Origin: Thiobacillus sp. UBA3361
GTDB lineage: Bacteria; Pseudomonadota; Gammaproteobacteria; Burkholderiales; Thiobacillaceae
Assembly: GCA_002360535.1 (NCBI GenBank)
Contig: DEQR01000012.1
Span: 1 to 64,000, forward strand
Direction of reading: 5' to 3'
Length of the DNA: 64,000 nt
Shown here: positions 17,201-25,959 of the stretch, piece by piece
Layout of the letters: every line of letters begins with the position of its first letter
How positions within the stretch are numbered: position 1 is the stretch's first letter
Notes under the pieces: generated by a model
Databases searched by the model: none
Told to the model about the DNA's origin: nothing
The model's input: the letters and a program-made list of their open reading frames with translations, nothing else
Program-made: the position numbers and the translations under genes

Positions 17201-19848
17201 TGGTGGCCGAGAAGAAACGCTACGAACCCGGCGAGACCGCCCGCCTGCAGGTGCGCATGCCATACCGGCTGGCCACCGCCCTGATCACCGTCGAGCGAGA
17301 CGGCATCCTGGATGCGCGGGTGGTGAAGCTGCGCGGCAAGGACCCGGTGGTGGAGGTGCCCATCGCCGATGCCCACGCCCCCAACGTCTATGTCTCCGCC
17401 CTGGTGGTGCGCGGCCGCACCCCCTACCTGCAACCCGGCGCCCTGGCGGACCTGGGCCGGCCGGCCTTCAAGCTGGGCATCACCGGCATCCAGGTGGGCC
17501 GCGGCGGCCACGCCCTGGAGGTGAAGGTGAGCGCCGACCGGGAGCTCTATCAGATACGGGAGAAGGCGCGCGTCAAGGTGCGGGTGCGCACCCCGGACGG
17601 CAAGGCGCCGCCGGCCGGCACCCGCGTCGCCCTGGCCGCCGTCGATGAAGGCCTGCTGGAGCTGGCCCCCAACGGCAGTTGGGACGTGCTCGGGGCAATG
17701 ATGGCCGAGCGCGGCTACAACCTGCGCAACTTCACCGCCCAGATGCAGGTCACCGGCAAGCGCCACTACGGCCGCAAGGCCCTGCCCCAGGGCGGCGGCG
17801 GCGGGCGCCTGCCGACCCGCGAGTTGTTCGACACCCTGCTCTACTGGAACGCTGACGTGGTCCTGGATGCCCATGGCCAGGCCAGCGTCGAGGTACCCCT
17901 CAACGACAGCCTGACCGCCTTCCGCATCGCTGCCGTGGCCAGTTCGGCCACCCGTTTCGGAGACGGCGCCACCCGCATCCGCGCCAGCCAGGACTTGCAA
18001 CTCGTCTCCGGCCTGGCACCGGTGGTGCGCCAGGGCGACCGCACCCAGGCGCGCTTCACCGTGCGCAACGGCAGTACCCGGCCGATGCGCGTGGAAGTCT
18101 CCGCGCGGGCCGACGCGGACGTCGGCAGGCTGGCCGGCCAGACCGTCGAACTGGCGCCCGGCGAAGGCAAGGAAGCGGCCTGGCCGGTCCGGGTGCCGGA
18201 GATGGCCGACAGCCTCGCCTGGCAAGTCGAGGCAAGGGAGTTGAGCGGCAGGACAACGGACGCCCTGAAGGTCAGCCAGCAGGTCGATCCCGCCGTGCCG
18301 GTGCGTGTCCAGTCCGCCACCCTGTTCCGTCTGGAGGGCGGCAGGGACCTGCCCGTCGCCCCGCCGGCCGGCGCCCTGGCCGGTCGCGGCGAGGTGCGCG
18401 CCACCCTGGCCGCCTCGCTGGCAGACGGCCAGACCGGGGTGCGCGCCTGGCTGCGCGACTACCCCCTGGCCTGCCTGGAACAGAAGGCCTCCAAGGCCAT
18501 CGGCACCCGCGACGAAAATGCCTGGCAGGCGCTCGGCGAGGCCCTGCCCGGCTACCTGGCCGACAACGGCCTGGCCGACTACTTTCCCGGCGCGGGCGGC
18601 GGCAGCGTGGCCCTCACCGCCTATCTCCTGTCCATCAGCGCCGAGGCCGGCTGGCCCCTGCCGGCCGCGCCCAGGGCGGGCATGGAACGAGCGCTGGCCG
18701 AGTGGCTGGCCGGCCGCCTGGAAACGCCCCTGCCTTACGGCGCCGGCGCCGAGGCGCCCATCGCCCTGCGTGTCGCGGCCCTGGAAGCCCTGGCCCGCCA
18801 GGGCAAGGCCACGCCCGGCCTGCTGGCGACCATCAAGCCCGAACCGAATCTGTGGCCGACGGCCACGGTCATCGACTGGATCGGCGCGTTGCGCCACCTG
18901 AGCGGCGTGGCCGACCGGGACGAACTGCTCAAACAGGCGCAGGAGGCCCTGCGCGCCCGCCTCTATCTGACCGGCAAGCGCCTGACCATCCAGGACGAGG
19001 GCCGGGCCGGCCGCTGGTGGCTGATGGCCAGCGCCGACACCCTGGCAGCCAAGGGCCTCGCGGCGGTACTGGAACTGCCCGGCTGGCGGGACGACATCGA
19101 CCGCTTGGCCGCCGGCGCCCTGCTCAGGCAAAGCAACGGCCACTGGGACACCACCACCGCCAACGCCTGGGGTAGCCTGGCCATGGAGCGCTACACGCGA
19201 CTGCGCGAGGCGGTGAAGCCCGGCGGACGCAGCACCGTCATCCTCGGCCGGCAGGGCCGGCTGGTGGACTGGGAGAAATTCCCGCGCGGCGCCACCGCCT
19301 TCCTGCCCCTGCCCGACGCGCCGGACACCCTGAAGCTCAGGCACGAAGGCCCCGGCGCGCCGGTGGTCAGCGTCAGCACCCTGGCCGCCGTGCCGCTCAC
19401 CGCGCCGGTGAACCGCGGCTACCGGGTCAACCGCGAGGTCTTGCCCGTCGAGCAAAAAAACCCCGGCCGTTACAGCCGCGGCGATGTGCTGCGCGTGCGC
19501 CTGAAGGTGGATGCCGCCGCCGATATGGGTTGGGTGGTGGTGGAAGACCCGCTGCCGCCGGGGGCCAGCATCCTCGGCACCGGTCTGGGCAGAGAGGGAC
19601 GCAACCAATCGGCCATCCTGAGCGCCGGCGAGCAGACCCAGGGCGCCTGGCCGGCCTGGCAGGAACGCCTGTTCCAGACCTACCGCGCCTACTACGCCTG
19701 GGTGCCCAAGGGTGGCTTCGGCCTCGAATACACCCTGCGCCTGAACAGCGACGGCGATTTCCAATTGCCGCCGACGCGGGTGGAAGCCATGTACGCCCCG
19801 GAGATGTCCAGCGAGGCGCCGGTGGGCCGTTTCCGAGTGGAGAACTGA
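14251..19848 (+). CDS. Bacterial alpha-2-macroglobulin (YfhM-like) with thioester
   Basis: A 1865-residue periplasmic protease trap. It begins with a signal peptide (cleavage after LAQAAA), followed by a long series of macroglobulin beta domains. The thioester motif is intact at C1408-LEQ (YPLACLEQKASK), with the helical thioester domain continuing to about 1650. In bacteria such proteins are thought to trap attacking proteases in the periplasm and cooperate with PBP1C, which repairs peptidoglycan; pbpC lies 2 kb downstream here, as it does next to yfhM in Escherichia coli. Here YchJ-like and diguanylate cyclase genes have come between them. The next gene starts one base after this stop. Length is slightly above the roughly 1650 residues of the E. 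coli protein. Confidence 0.93.
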   Translation: MRVWLTAIPLFWLATLAQAAAVESFSPTGEQLEIGQVRARFSTPMAPLGRADAPAPFAIDCPLAGEGRWADERTWVYDLQGQPQAGTACRFRIREGLKSVAGEAVEAGGDYRFSIAGPRVLASLPGADTTVDEEQVFVLRLNGPLRADSLAGRVRCEAQGIHERIPVRRLTGAERAGILEQVRPQVADLVENWDAGYRPEADGSLEVLRCARALPAKAKLFLVWGEGVATPSGARNPSEQRLLFRVRDEFVARVRCDRENARAGCIPLTPIRVEFSAQVARAWLDAIRLRDDTGKTYPQTAAEPAAAFDTGVRFAGPFPADANLELVLPKGIGDDKGRPLDNAGRFPMAVRVGRMPPLVKFAGDFGIVESKEGGLLPLTVRNLEPGKDGTAARVRWLRLTDDAAILDWMARVKKAAVPHGKPLSDPRRERLLTARLPGLVDRPLPKPEGAQAFEVVGVPLGEPGYYVVEAESRRLGQALIGADTPMYVRAGALVTNLAVHFKWGAADSLAWVTRLDQGTPVQGAQVAVRDCKGRQLAAGGTDSDGLARFPKGIPDPRGASWDCPLFVSARAGGDLAFALSDWDEGIETWRFGLPSDWQRDNRLAHTVLDRTLFRPGETVHMQHLLRARVPAGLALPARTPRTLLIEHGDSAQRWFLPLQWKDGAAAVDWAIPKTAKRGEYSLRLLDEAIAPDSEAARRDWFEGLDSGRFTVADFRVPLMRASLDPVDKRLVAANAAAFDTAVSWQNGGGARGLPVKLRAQLEPAREVEFAGYEDYDFARRKDTDSGQEEDETVALAGDEFRLDAGGAGRGRVSGLPALAMPHRLRVELEYADPNGEIQTVSRAAPWWPAAVVLGMKRDGWARRGQATTLVFQALDLDGRPAAGIPVNVRLALRQSFGHRVRLAGGFYGYRHESRETPLPGRCDGHTDEGGRFTCQARAEQGGEVRVSAEARDAQGRVARSHHSYWVAGRDEWGFAQDNHDRIDLVAEKKRYEPGETARLQVRMPYRLATALITVERDGILDARVVKLRGKDPVVEVPIADAHAPNVYVSALVVRGRTPYLQPGALADLGRPAFKLGITGIQVGRGGHALEVKVSADRELYQIREKARVKVRVRTPDGKAPPAGTRVALAAVDEGLLELAPNGSWDVLGAMMAERGYNLRNFTAQMQVTGKRHYGRKALPQGGGGGRLPTRELFDTLLYWNADVVLDAHGQASVEVPLNDSLTAFRIAAVASSATRFGDGATRIRASQDLQLVSGLAPVVRQGDRTQARFTVRNGSTRPMRVEVSARADADVGRLAGQTVELAPGEGKEAAWPVRVPEMADSLAWQVEARELSGRTTDALKVSQQVDPAVPVRVQSATLFRLEGGRDLPVAPPAGALAGRGEVRATLAASLADGQTGVRAWLRDYPLACLEQKASKAIGTRDENAWQALGEALPGYLADNGLADYFPGAGGGSVALTAYLLSISAEAGWPLPAAPRAGMERALAEWLAGRLETPLPYGAGAEAPIALRVAALEALARQGKATPGLLATIKPEPNLWPTATVIDWIGALRHLSGVADRDELLKQAQEALRARLYLTGKRLTIQDEGRAGRWWLMASADTLAAKGLAAVLELPGWRDDIDRLAAGALLRQSNGHWDTTTANAWGSLAMERYTRLREAVKPGGRSTVILGRQGRLVDWEKFPRGATAFLPLPDAPDTLKLRHEGPGAPVVSVSTLAAVPLTAPVNRGYRVNREVLPVEQKNPGRYSRGDVLRVRLKVDAAADMGWVVVEDPLPPGASILGTGLGREGRNQSAILSAGEQTQGAWPAWQERLFQTYRAYYAWVPKGGFGLEYTLRLNSDGDFQLPPTRVEAMYAPEMSSEAPVGRFRVEN

Positions 19849-19849
19849 G

Positions 19850-20272
19850 ATGGGAAAAGAGAAGGGGAAAAACGCGACCGTGACGCCGGAGGCCTGTCCC
19901 TGCGGCCTGCCCCTGCCCTACCGTGAATGCTGTGGCCGCTTCATCGACGGCGACACGCCCGCACCGGACGCGGAGCGGCTGATGCGTTCCCGCTACACCG
20001 CCTACGCCCTGGGCCGCGAGGCATACCTGCTAGCCACCTGGCACCCGGACACCCGGCCGCCGGCCGGCCACCTGGAGGGCAAGCTCAAGCCCAAATGGTT
20101 GGGCCTGCGGGTGCTGGAACACCGGCAGCAGGACGCGGACCACGCCACGGTAGTCTTCGTGGCCCGCTACAAGCTGGGCGGAATGGCGCTGCGAATGGGG
20201 GAAACCAGCCGCTTCGTGCGCCTGGAGGGACGCTGGCTCTACCTGGACGAAACGGTGAAGGAGACGGGCTGA
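19850..20272 (+). CDS. YchJ-family SEC-C motif protein
   Basis: A 140-residue YchJ (UPF0225) protein. The N-terminal zinc-binding SEC-C-like motif is CPCGLPLPYRECC (about 16-28), followed by the family signature LMRSRYTAYALG (about 44-55) and a compact NTF2-like domain ending in GRWLYLDE. Function is not established; SEC-C motifs bind zinc and often occur in proteins linked to secretion or translation. The start codon is immediately after the alpha-2-macroglobulin stop (TGAGATG), so the two are probably co-translated. Confidence 0.88.
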   Translation: MGKEKGKNATVTPEACPCGLPLPYRECCGRFIDGDTPAPDAERLMRSRYTAYALGREAYLLATWHPDTRPPAGHLEGKLKPKWLGLRVLEHRQQDADHATVVFVARYKLGGMALRMGETSRFVRLEGRWLYLDETVKETG

Positions 20273-20285
20273 AGGGCCGCCCGCA

Positions 20286-21656
20286 TCAGGCGCACAACCG
20301 GTCGCGGCCCGCACCCTTGGCGCCGTAAAGGCACAGGTCGGCCCGCTGGATGAGCCGTTCCGCGCCCTCGTCCGGCCTGGCCTGGACGACCCCGCCGCTC
20401 AGCGTCAAGCGCAATCCCTCGATGCCCAGATCCAGTTCGCGGGTCGCCAGCAACAGGCGCTCGGCCGCCACGCAGGCGGCGTCGTGATCCACGTTGGGCA
20501 GCACCACCAGGAACTCCTCGCCGCCATAGCGGGCGATCAAGTCCACGCCGCGCAGCTCGTGGCGCAGCATGGCCGCCACCGCCCGCAGCACGGCGTCGCC
20601 GACGGCGTGGCCATGGGTGTCGTTGATGGCCTTGAAATAGTCCAGATCGAACAGGAAGGCGCTCAAGGGGGCCTGGTAGCGCTGCGCCCGCTGCAGTTCC
20701 TCCGCCAGCCGCTGGATGATGTGCCGGCGGTTGTAGAGGCCGGTGAGCCCGTCCGTGATCGCCAGGTGCTGCAATTCCTCGTTGCTGCGCCGCAGGGCCT
20801 GTTCCAGCTTGGTGCGCTGGCTGATGTCGATGATGAAGCTGACCCGCCGCGGGTGCCCGTCGTCGCCGGTGATGCGCACCGCGTCCGCCAGCACGGTCTT
20901 CAGTTCACCCCCGCGCGTGCGCACCTGCCATTCGCCCTGGAGGCAGGCCCCTTCCCGGATGAAACGGTCATGCAGCAGGCTGAGGACCTGACGCTCCCCC
21001 TCCGCCGCCACCATGCTGAAATGGCGGCCGATCATCTCCTCCCGGCCATAACCGAAAAAATTGCAGTAATGGGGATTGACCTGCTCCTGAATGCCCTGCT
21101 CGTCGGTCATGCAAATGCCCAGGGGGGCGGCCTGCACGATGCGCGACATGGTCTCGCGGGCCAGAGCGGCGGCGCGCATGGCCATTTCATCGTGGGTCAG
21201 GTCCAGGAAGGTGATGACCACCTCCCGTGGCAAACCCTGCTCATCCGGGATGGGCAGGGCGTTGAGGGTAACCCAGCGCAGCGCCCCGTCGGGCCGCTGC
21301 ACGGTCAGATGGCAATCCAGCACCGGCTGCCGCGCCAGCAGCACCCGCGCGACCGGATGTTCCGGACGTTCCAGCGGCCGTCCGTCGGGATGGTGCATGT
21401 GCCAGGCCGGAGACAGGACATCCTGCCCCTCCAGATCGTCCCGCCCCAGAATATGGCGCGCCTGGGGGTTGGCATACAGGATCTGGCCGGCGGCGGAACA
21501 GACCACGACACCGGCCTGGAGATGCGTCAGCAGGGCCTGGGTCCACTCGCTGCGCTGGCGCGCGGCGGCCAGCTGCGCACGCAGCTGGAGCAGCTCCTCG
21601 CGCATGGCCTGCATATCGGCCTCGTGGGCCGGAAAAACACGCTCCAACATGGACAT
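20286..21656 (-). CDS. Diguanylate cyclase with two PAS domains
   Basis: A 456-residue soluble signalling protein: a short coiled-coil N-terminus (about 12-38), PAS domain 1 (about 40-155), PAS domain 2 with PAC (about 165-285), and a C-terminal GGDEF domain. The active motif is GGEEF near residue 380, a functional variant, and RGVD five residues before it is an intact allosteric inhibition site. It should make c-di-GMP in response to a signal sensed by the PAS domains. It lies between ychJ-like and pbpC in opposite orientation, apparently inserted in the A2M-PBP1C neighbourhood. LapD at about 5 kb is a possible receptor, but there is no direct evidence of a specific pairing. Confidence 0.92.
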   Translation of the reverse strand: MSMLERVFPAHEADMQAMREELLQLRAQLAAARQRSEWTQALLTHLQAGVVVCSAAGQILYANPQARHILGRDDLEGQDVLSPAWHMHHPDGRPLERPEHPVARVLLARQPVLDCHLTVQRPDGALRWVTLNALPIPDEQGLPREVVITFLDLTHDEMAMRAAALARETMSRIVQAAPLGICMTDEQGIQEQVNPHYCNFFGYGREEMIGRHFSMVAAEGERQVLSLLHDRFIREGACLQGEWQVRTRGGELKTVLADAVRITGDDGHPRRVSFIIDISQRTKLEQALRRSNEELQHLAITDGLTGLYNRRHIIQRLAEELQRAQRYQAPLSAFLFDLDYFKAINDTHGHAVGDAVLRAVAAMLRHELRGVDLIARYGGEEFLVVLPNVDHDAACVAAERLLLATRELDLGIEGLRLTLSGGVVQARPDEGAERLIQRADLCLYGAKGAGRDRLCA

Positions 21657-21818
21657 GGCCGGCTAGAAAATTCCAGGTGGATGATTGATCATGGGGCTGG
21701 CACCGGGCCGGTTCGGAACAGCCCCCCGGCGCATGGCGGACCGGGGGCATGCTAGCCTTCACAAGGTGGCTTGGCTCTCGGTTATGAGACCTAGGTCGAT
21801 CTCCTATGTAAAAAGAAA

Positions 21819-23990
21819 GTGGCCGCAGACTCCGTATTTCCTCCCGTCACCCAGGGCGGTAATCGCATCTCAAATGTGAACCGCATCACTTTGGTAATAG
21901 GGTTCGCTGTGCTCATCGCGGTCATCGGCGGCAGTTGCCGGGCCGCCCTGCCCGGCTTCGCTCAGGTCAAGGAGAGCTGGCATTCTTCGGAGACCCTGAT
22001 GCTCGACCGGCAGGGCACCCCGCTGCAGGAAATCCGCCGCGACCTGAGCCACCGCCGCACCGAATGGGTCGCGCTGGAAACGGTCTCGCCGGCCCTGATC
22101 GGCGCCGTGCTGCACGCCGAGGACCGGCGCTTCGAAGAACACGCCGGCGTGGATTGGCTGGCGGCCGGCAAGGCGGCCCTGACCAACTGGCTGCGCGACC
22201 GGCCGCGTGGCGCCTCGACCCTCAGCATGCAGCTGGCCGGCCTGCTGGACCCGGACCTGCGCGCCCGCGCGGGACGCCGCGACTTGGGCGAGAAATGGCG
22301 GCAGTTGCGCGCCGCCCAGGCGCTGGAACGATCCTGGAGCAAGACCCAGATCCTGGAGGCCTACCTCAACCTGCTGCCCCTGCGCGGCGAGCTGACCGGC
22401 CTCGACGCCGCCAGCCGGGGCCTGTTCGATAAACGCCCCGCCGGCCTGGACCACGCCGAAGCCCTCATTTTGGCCGCCCTGATCCGCTCGCCCAACGCCC
22501 CGCCCGCCCAGGTGGCCGAACGGGTCTGCGCCCTCGCCCGTGACCTGCCTTCGGCGCCGGACTGCAAGACATTGCGCCGCCGCACCCTCAACGCCCTGAG
22601 CGGCCGCTACCCCATCCTGCCCGCCGTCGATCTGGCCTCCCACGCCGCCCTGAAGGCACTGGCCGAGCGGACGGGCCCCGCACCCGCGGAAATCCGCACC
22701 AGCCTGGATGCCGGGCTGCAACGCCGGGTGCGCAAGGCCCTGGCCGACCAGCTCGTGCGTCTCGCGCCCCGCAATGTCCAGGATGCCGCCGCCCTGGTGG
22801 TGGACAACGCCAGCGGCCGGGTCCTGGCCTATGCCAGCGTCAGCGGGCCGCGCTCCGCATCGCCCCACAGCGACGGCGTGCTGGCGCCGCGCCAGGCCGG
22901 CTCCACCCTGAAGCCCTTCCTCTATGCTCTGGCCCTGGACCGCCGTCTGCTCACTGCCGCCTCGCCCCTGTCCGACGACCCCGTGCTCCTGGGCACGGCG
23001 GGCGGCCAATACGCCCCGCGCAACTACGACCACAGCTACCGCGGCCTAGCCAGCCTGCGCACCGCCCTGGCCGGGTCCCTCAATATCCCCGCCGTGCAGA
23101 CCGCCCAGTTGGTGGGCCTGGAGGCCTTCGCCGAACGTCTGCATCTCCTCGGTTTCGGTCAGGTCACCGAGGCCGCCGACTTCTACGGCCCGGCCCTGGC
23201 CCTGGGCAGCGTCGAGGTGAACCTGTGGGAACTGGTCAACGCCTACCGCACCTTGGCCAACGGCGGCCGCGGCGGATCGCTGAGCCTTGGGCCGGATGCC
23301 GTGGAGGCGCGCCCCGGCACCGGACCGCGCATCTTCTCCGCCGAGGCCGCCTGGCTGGTCGCCCACATCCTCTCCGACCGGCAAGCGCGCGCCGCCACCT
23401 TCGGCCTGGAGTCTCCCCTGGCCACCCCCTACTGGAGCGCGGTGAAAACAGGCACCAGCAAGGACATGCGCGACAACTGGTGCGTCGGCTTCACGGCCGC
23501 GCACACGGTGGGGGTGTGGATCGGAAATTTCTCCGGCGAGCCCATGCACGACGTGTCCGGCATGCATGGGGCCGCGCCCGTCTGGGCCGGCATCATGGAC
23601 AGCCTGCACGCGGAACGCGCCGCCGGCCCGCCGCGCCGCCCCTACGGCCTGGTCGCCGCCAGCGTGCAGCCGCCGGGCGAACCGCCGCGCCGGGAATGGT
23701 TTCTGGCCGGCACCGTCCCGGAGGCGGCAGGCTGGCAGCGGGCGCACCCCCCCGCGCGCATCCTGGAGCCCGCCGAGGGCGGGATCTACGCCCTCGATCA
23801 GGACATCCCCCGCCCGCGCCAGATACTGCGCTTTACCGCCGAAAACCCACCTGCCGGCGCCACCTGGCGGCTAGACGGTTGGACCCTTGACGGCGGCGAC
23901 TGGCCGCCCGTGCCGGGCAGGCATGAATTGCAGCTCCTCGACCGCCAGGGTCGCGAGCTGGACCGCGTCCGTTTCGAAGTGCGCGGCTGA
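21819..23990 (+). CDS. pbpC: Penicillin-binding protein 1C
   Basis: A class A PBP with glycosyltransferase and transpeptidase domains. After an N-terminal membrane anchor (about 23-45), the glycosyltransferase motifs are EDRRFEEHAGVD (about 102-113) and RGASTLSMQLAGLL (about 129-142). The transpeptidase motifs are STLKPF (Ser nucleophile in SxxK), SLN and KTGTSKD. A C-terminal beta domain of BiPBP type follows. PBP1C is associated with alpha-2-macroglobulin in many Gram-negative genomes. The start is uncertain: GTG at 21819 gives 723 residues, GTG at 21876 would give a shorter tail before the anchor. Confidence 0.93.
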   Translation: MAADSVFPPVTQGGNRISNVNRITLVIGFAVLIAVIGGSCRAALPGFAQVKESWHSSETLMLDRQGTPLQEIRRDLSHRRTEWVALETVSPALIGAVLHAEDRRFEEHAGVDWLAAGKAALTNWLRDRPRGASTLSMQLAGLLDPDLRARAGRRDLGEKWRQLRAAQALERSWSKTQILEAYLNLLPLRGELTGLDAASRGLFDKRPAGLDHAEALILAALIRSPNAPPAQVAERVCALARDLPSAPDCKTLRRRTLNALSGRYPILPAVDLASHAALKALAERTGPAPAEIRTSLDAGLQRRVRKALADQLVRLAPRNVQDAAALVVDNASGRVLAYASVSGPRSASPHSDGVLAPRQAGSTLKPFLYALALDRRLLTAASPLSDDPVLLGTAGGQYAPRNYDHSYRGLASLRTALAGSLNIPAVQTAQLVGLEAFAERLHLLGFGQVTEAADFYGPALALGSVEVNLWELVNAYRTLANGGRGGSLSLGPDAVEARPGTGPRIFSAEAAWLVAHILSDRQARAATFGLESPLATPYWSAVKTGTSKDMRDNWCVGFTAAHTVGVWIGNFSGEPMHDVSGMHGAAPVWAGIMDSLHAERAAGPPRRPYGLVAASVQPPGEPPRREWFLAGTVPEAAGWQRAHPPARILEPAEGGIYALDQDIPRPRQILRFTAENPPAGATWRLDGWTLDGGDWPPVPGRHELQLLDRQGRELDRVRFEVRG

Positions 23991-24070
23991 AACGGAGGCA
24001 ACGCTCAGCGCGTGCCCGCCCTTCGCTGCAGAAGCGATCGTTGCAAATACTTTACGATTTCAGTCAACCA

Positions 24071-24099
24071 TTGCCGGACACCTTGCCGGCCGGTAAAAT
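24071..24099 (+). promoter_or_regulatory. Probable sigma-70 promoter of sodB
   Basis: TTGCCG (24071-24076) and TAAAAT (24094-24099) are separated by exactly 17 bases and lie about 44 bases upstream of the sodB start, matching a sigma-70 -35/-10 pair. Confidence 0.6.
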
Positions 24100-24142
24100 C
24101 GCCCCGTCAATCGGACTTTCCAAACCCTGAGGAGTGAACGAC

Positions 24143-24727
24143 ATGGAACACCAACTGCCCGAGCTGCCCTACATCATGGACGCCCTGGATCCCTACATGA
24201 GCGCAGAGACCTTCGATTACCACTATGGCAAGCACCACAAGGCCTACGTCACCAACCTGAACAACCTGATCAAGGGCACCGAATTCGAAACCATGTCCCT
24301 GGAGGACATCGTCAAGAAGGCCCCCGCCGGCGGAGTGTTCAACAACGCCGCCCAGGTGTGGAACCACACCTTCTTCTGGAACAGCATGAAGCCCAACGGC
24401 GGCGGCGCACCCACCGGCGCCCTGGCCGCCGCCATCAATGCCAAATGGGGCAGCTTCGACGCCTTCAAGGAGGCCTTCGTCAAGAGCGCCGTGGGCAACT
24501 TCGGCTCCGGCTGGACCTGGCTGGTGAAGAAGCCCGACGGCAGCGTCGATATCGTCAACACCAGCAACGCCGGCACCGTGCTGACCACCGGCGACAAGGC
24601 CCTGCTGACCGTCGATGTGTGGGAGCACGCCTACTACATCGACTACCGCAACGCCCGTCCCAAGTTCGTCGAGACCTTCCTGGCCAGCCTGGCCAACTGG
24701 GACTTCGCCGCCGCCAACTTCGCCTGA
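24143..24727 (+). CDS. sodB: Iron superoxide dismutase
   Basis: Converts superoxide to oxygen and hydrogen peroxide in the cytoplasm. The 194-residue protein has all four metal ligands: H27 (HYGKHH), H75 ([11 protein letters not shown]), D158 and H162 ([12 protein letters not shown]). Q71 beside the second ligand is the position that marks iron-type rather than manganese-type enzymes. The ATG at 24143 is preceded by GAGGAG; an in-frame GTG three codons earlier is too close to that ribosome site. A promoter and a terminator flank it, so it is probably transcribed alone. Confidence 0.95.
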   Translation: MEHQLPELPYIMDALDPYMSAETFDYHYGKHHKAYVTNLNNLIKGTEFETMSLEDIVKKAPAGGVFNNAAQVWNHTFFWNSMKPNGGGAPTGALAAAINAKWGSFDAFKEAFVKSAVGNFGSGWTWLVKKPDGSVDIVNTSNAGTVLTTGDKALLTVDVWEHAYYIDYRNARPKFVETFLASLANWDFAAANFA

Positions 24728-24766
24728 GCAGCCATGTGATGTAGTCGGGAAAGCAGGTTGAATGCA

Positions 24767-24791
24767 AAGGGCCGCCAACCACGCGGCCCTT
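24767..24791. terminator. Stem-loop terminator after sodB
   Basis: AAGGGCCGC and GCGGCCCTT form a 9-base perfect stem with a 7-base loop, 40 bases after sodB and before the convergent leftward gene. The trailing bases (ACTATTT) are only moderately T-rich. Confidence 0.65.
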
Positions 24792-24847
24792 ACTATTTGT
24801 ATTCGGTATCGACTAATTCCGGCCCATGGCGGGACACTGCAGCCGCA

Positions 24848-25165
24848 TCAGAGGGCCAGTGTACGGGCTGTGGTGGTGATATCGGGCAGTTGGACGGGCT
24901 GCATGAGCGTTGTATCGTCGGGCTCGTGCACATGGGGGCAGAGCCGTTCGCGCTCGGCGATCAGTTCCCGATACGCGGCCTCGACAGCCTGGCGCTCGCC
25001 CGCGCTAGTCGCCTGGCGGTAGCGGCCCTGTATTTGGCGGCACTCGGCGGGCAGAAGCAGGGCGTGGCAAACCGGCACTGACTCGCGGCCCCCGGCGATC
25101 ATGCCCAGAAGCAGGAGCACGAAAGCGCCGGCCAACACGATGGTCGCCAGAAAGCGGTTGGTCAT
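24848..25165 (-). CDS. Hypothetical small membrane-anchored protein
   Basis: A 105-residue protein of unknown function with one N-terminal hydrophobic helix (FLATIVLAGAFVLLLLGMIAG) followed by a charged, probably periplasmic helical region (YRQATSAGERQAVEAAYRELIAERERLC) containing three cysteines. The start at 25165 places the helix correctly; its ATG overlaps the stop of the upstream reading frame as ATGA, suggesting translational coupling. No family was recognised. Confidence 0.6.
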   Translation of the reverse strand: MTNRFLATIVLAGAFVLLLLGMIAGGRESVPVCHALLLPAECRQIQGRYRQATSAGERQAVEAAYRELIAERERLCPHVHEPDDTTLMQPVQLPDITTTARTLAL

Positions 25166-25518
25166 TCGGGCACTCCCGCCGTCACGGCAGAGGCCCAACC
25201 AGCCGCAGCCTGCGCGCGGGCTCGCTGCCGCCCGTGTCCCTTTGGGATGGCTGCCCGGACCCGTTTCGCCAGGCAGTCGCGGACCGATTGTTGGGCAGTT
25301 GGGCCAAGGGTGCGACATTCGTGTAGCGGCCGGCGGACCGCTTCGCCGACGCGAGGCGGGCACCCCAACGGCCTCGGGCGCCGCCGGCCGGGGTGGGCGG
25401 CCTGGCAGGCCATGGCCAGACCGCCAGCATGGCCAACCACCATTTCGTGGACCACACCGACCCTCCCCACCGCAATTCCATACTGCTTGCCATCACCACG
25501 CCTCCCGTGTTCCATGGC
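25162..25518 (-). CDS. Possible small unknown gene upstream of the membrane-anchored protein
   Basis: This frame would encode about 118 residues, starting near MEHGRRGDGK and ending at a TGA that overlaps the next gene's ATG. The overlap and the pair of cysteines (HECRTLG, VRDCLAKR) are the only support. A second leftward frame (25182-25499) is also open and begins with a hydrophobic, Trp-rich stretch, so either could be real, or the gene could be frameshifted. I see no family. Otherwise this roughly 390-base stretch holds nothing recognisable. Confidence 0.3.
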   Translation of the reverse strand, partial: AMEHGRRGDGKQYGIAVGRVGVVHEMVVGHAGGLAMACQAAHPGRRRPRPLGCPPRVGEAVRRPLHECRTLGPTAQQSVRDCLAKRVRAAIPKGHGRQRARAQAAAGWASAVTAGVPE

Positions 25519-25559
25519 GAAAACCCTGGTCCGGCCTGCCTCTCGGGGCAGTTCCCGGC

Positions 25560-25853
25560 CTACCAAGCGAGACTCAGTCCGGAGCGGTCACTGGCCACGA
25601 CTTGGGCGACCAGGCTAGACGGCAGATTGGGTATCAGCCCCTGCACGTCACCGACCTCCAGCTGGGTGCCGACAGGCAGACGGGAATCCCGCTGATCAAG
25701 CAACATGCGCTTTCCGCCCACGGCCTTGACCCGATACAGCCCCATGTTCCGGCCCCGCATGCGCAAGGCCACGAACGGCCTGATCGGGGCTTCCTCTCCC
25801 ATGTCCTGCCAGTCAACGATGAAACTCTCCTCGTGGGACATCTCGGTCTCCAT
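25560..25853 (-). CDS. Small PilZ-like protein
   Basis: A 97-residue cytoplasmic protein. The body (RPFVALRMRGRNMGLYRVKAVGG then MLLDQRDSRLPVGTQLEVGD and SSLVAQVVASDRSGLSLAW) has the all-beta pattern of PilZ domains, including the LPVGTxLEV phrase and a terminal GLSL strand. The RxxxR and D/NxSxxG c-di-GMP contact motifs are not convincingly present, so binding is doubtful. GAGGGAGG lies upstream of the ATG. The label is tentative. Confidence 0.5.
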   Translation of the reverse strand: METEMSHEESFIVDWQDMGEEAPIRPFVALRMRGRNMGLYRVKAVGGKRMLLDQRDSRLPVGTQLEVGDVQGLIPNLPSSLVAQVVASDRSGLSLAW

Positions 25854-25959
25854 TTGCTTGCCTCCCTCGTCTGGTGATTATTCCTGTTGTCGTGCGCCGC
25901 GTTCTATCCGGCGACAGGTCCAACAATAGTATGAACAGCCCAAAACCAGAATTGTCGAT

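Noticed and set aside
14161..19764. A very long leftward reading frame (about 1867 codons) opposite the alpha-2-macroglobulin gene
   Set aside because: It is the mirror shadow of a high-GC gene. The product is Gly/Gln/Ala-rich with no domain, while the plus-strand protein has a signal peptide and CLEQ thioester.
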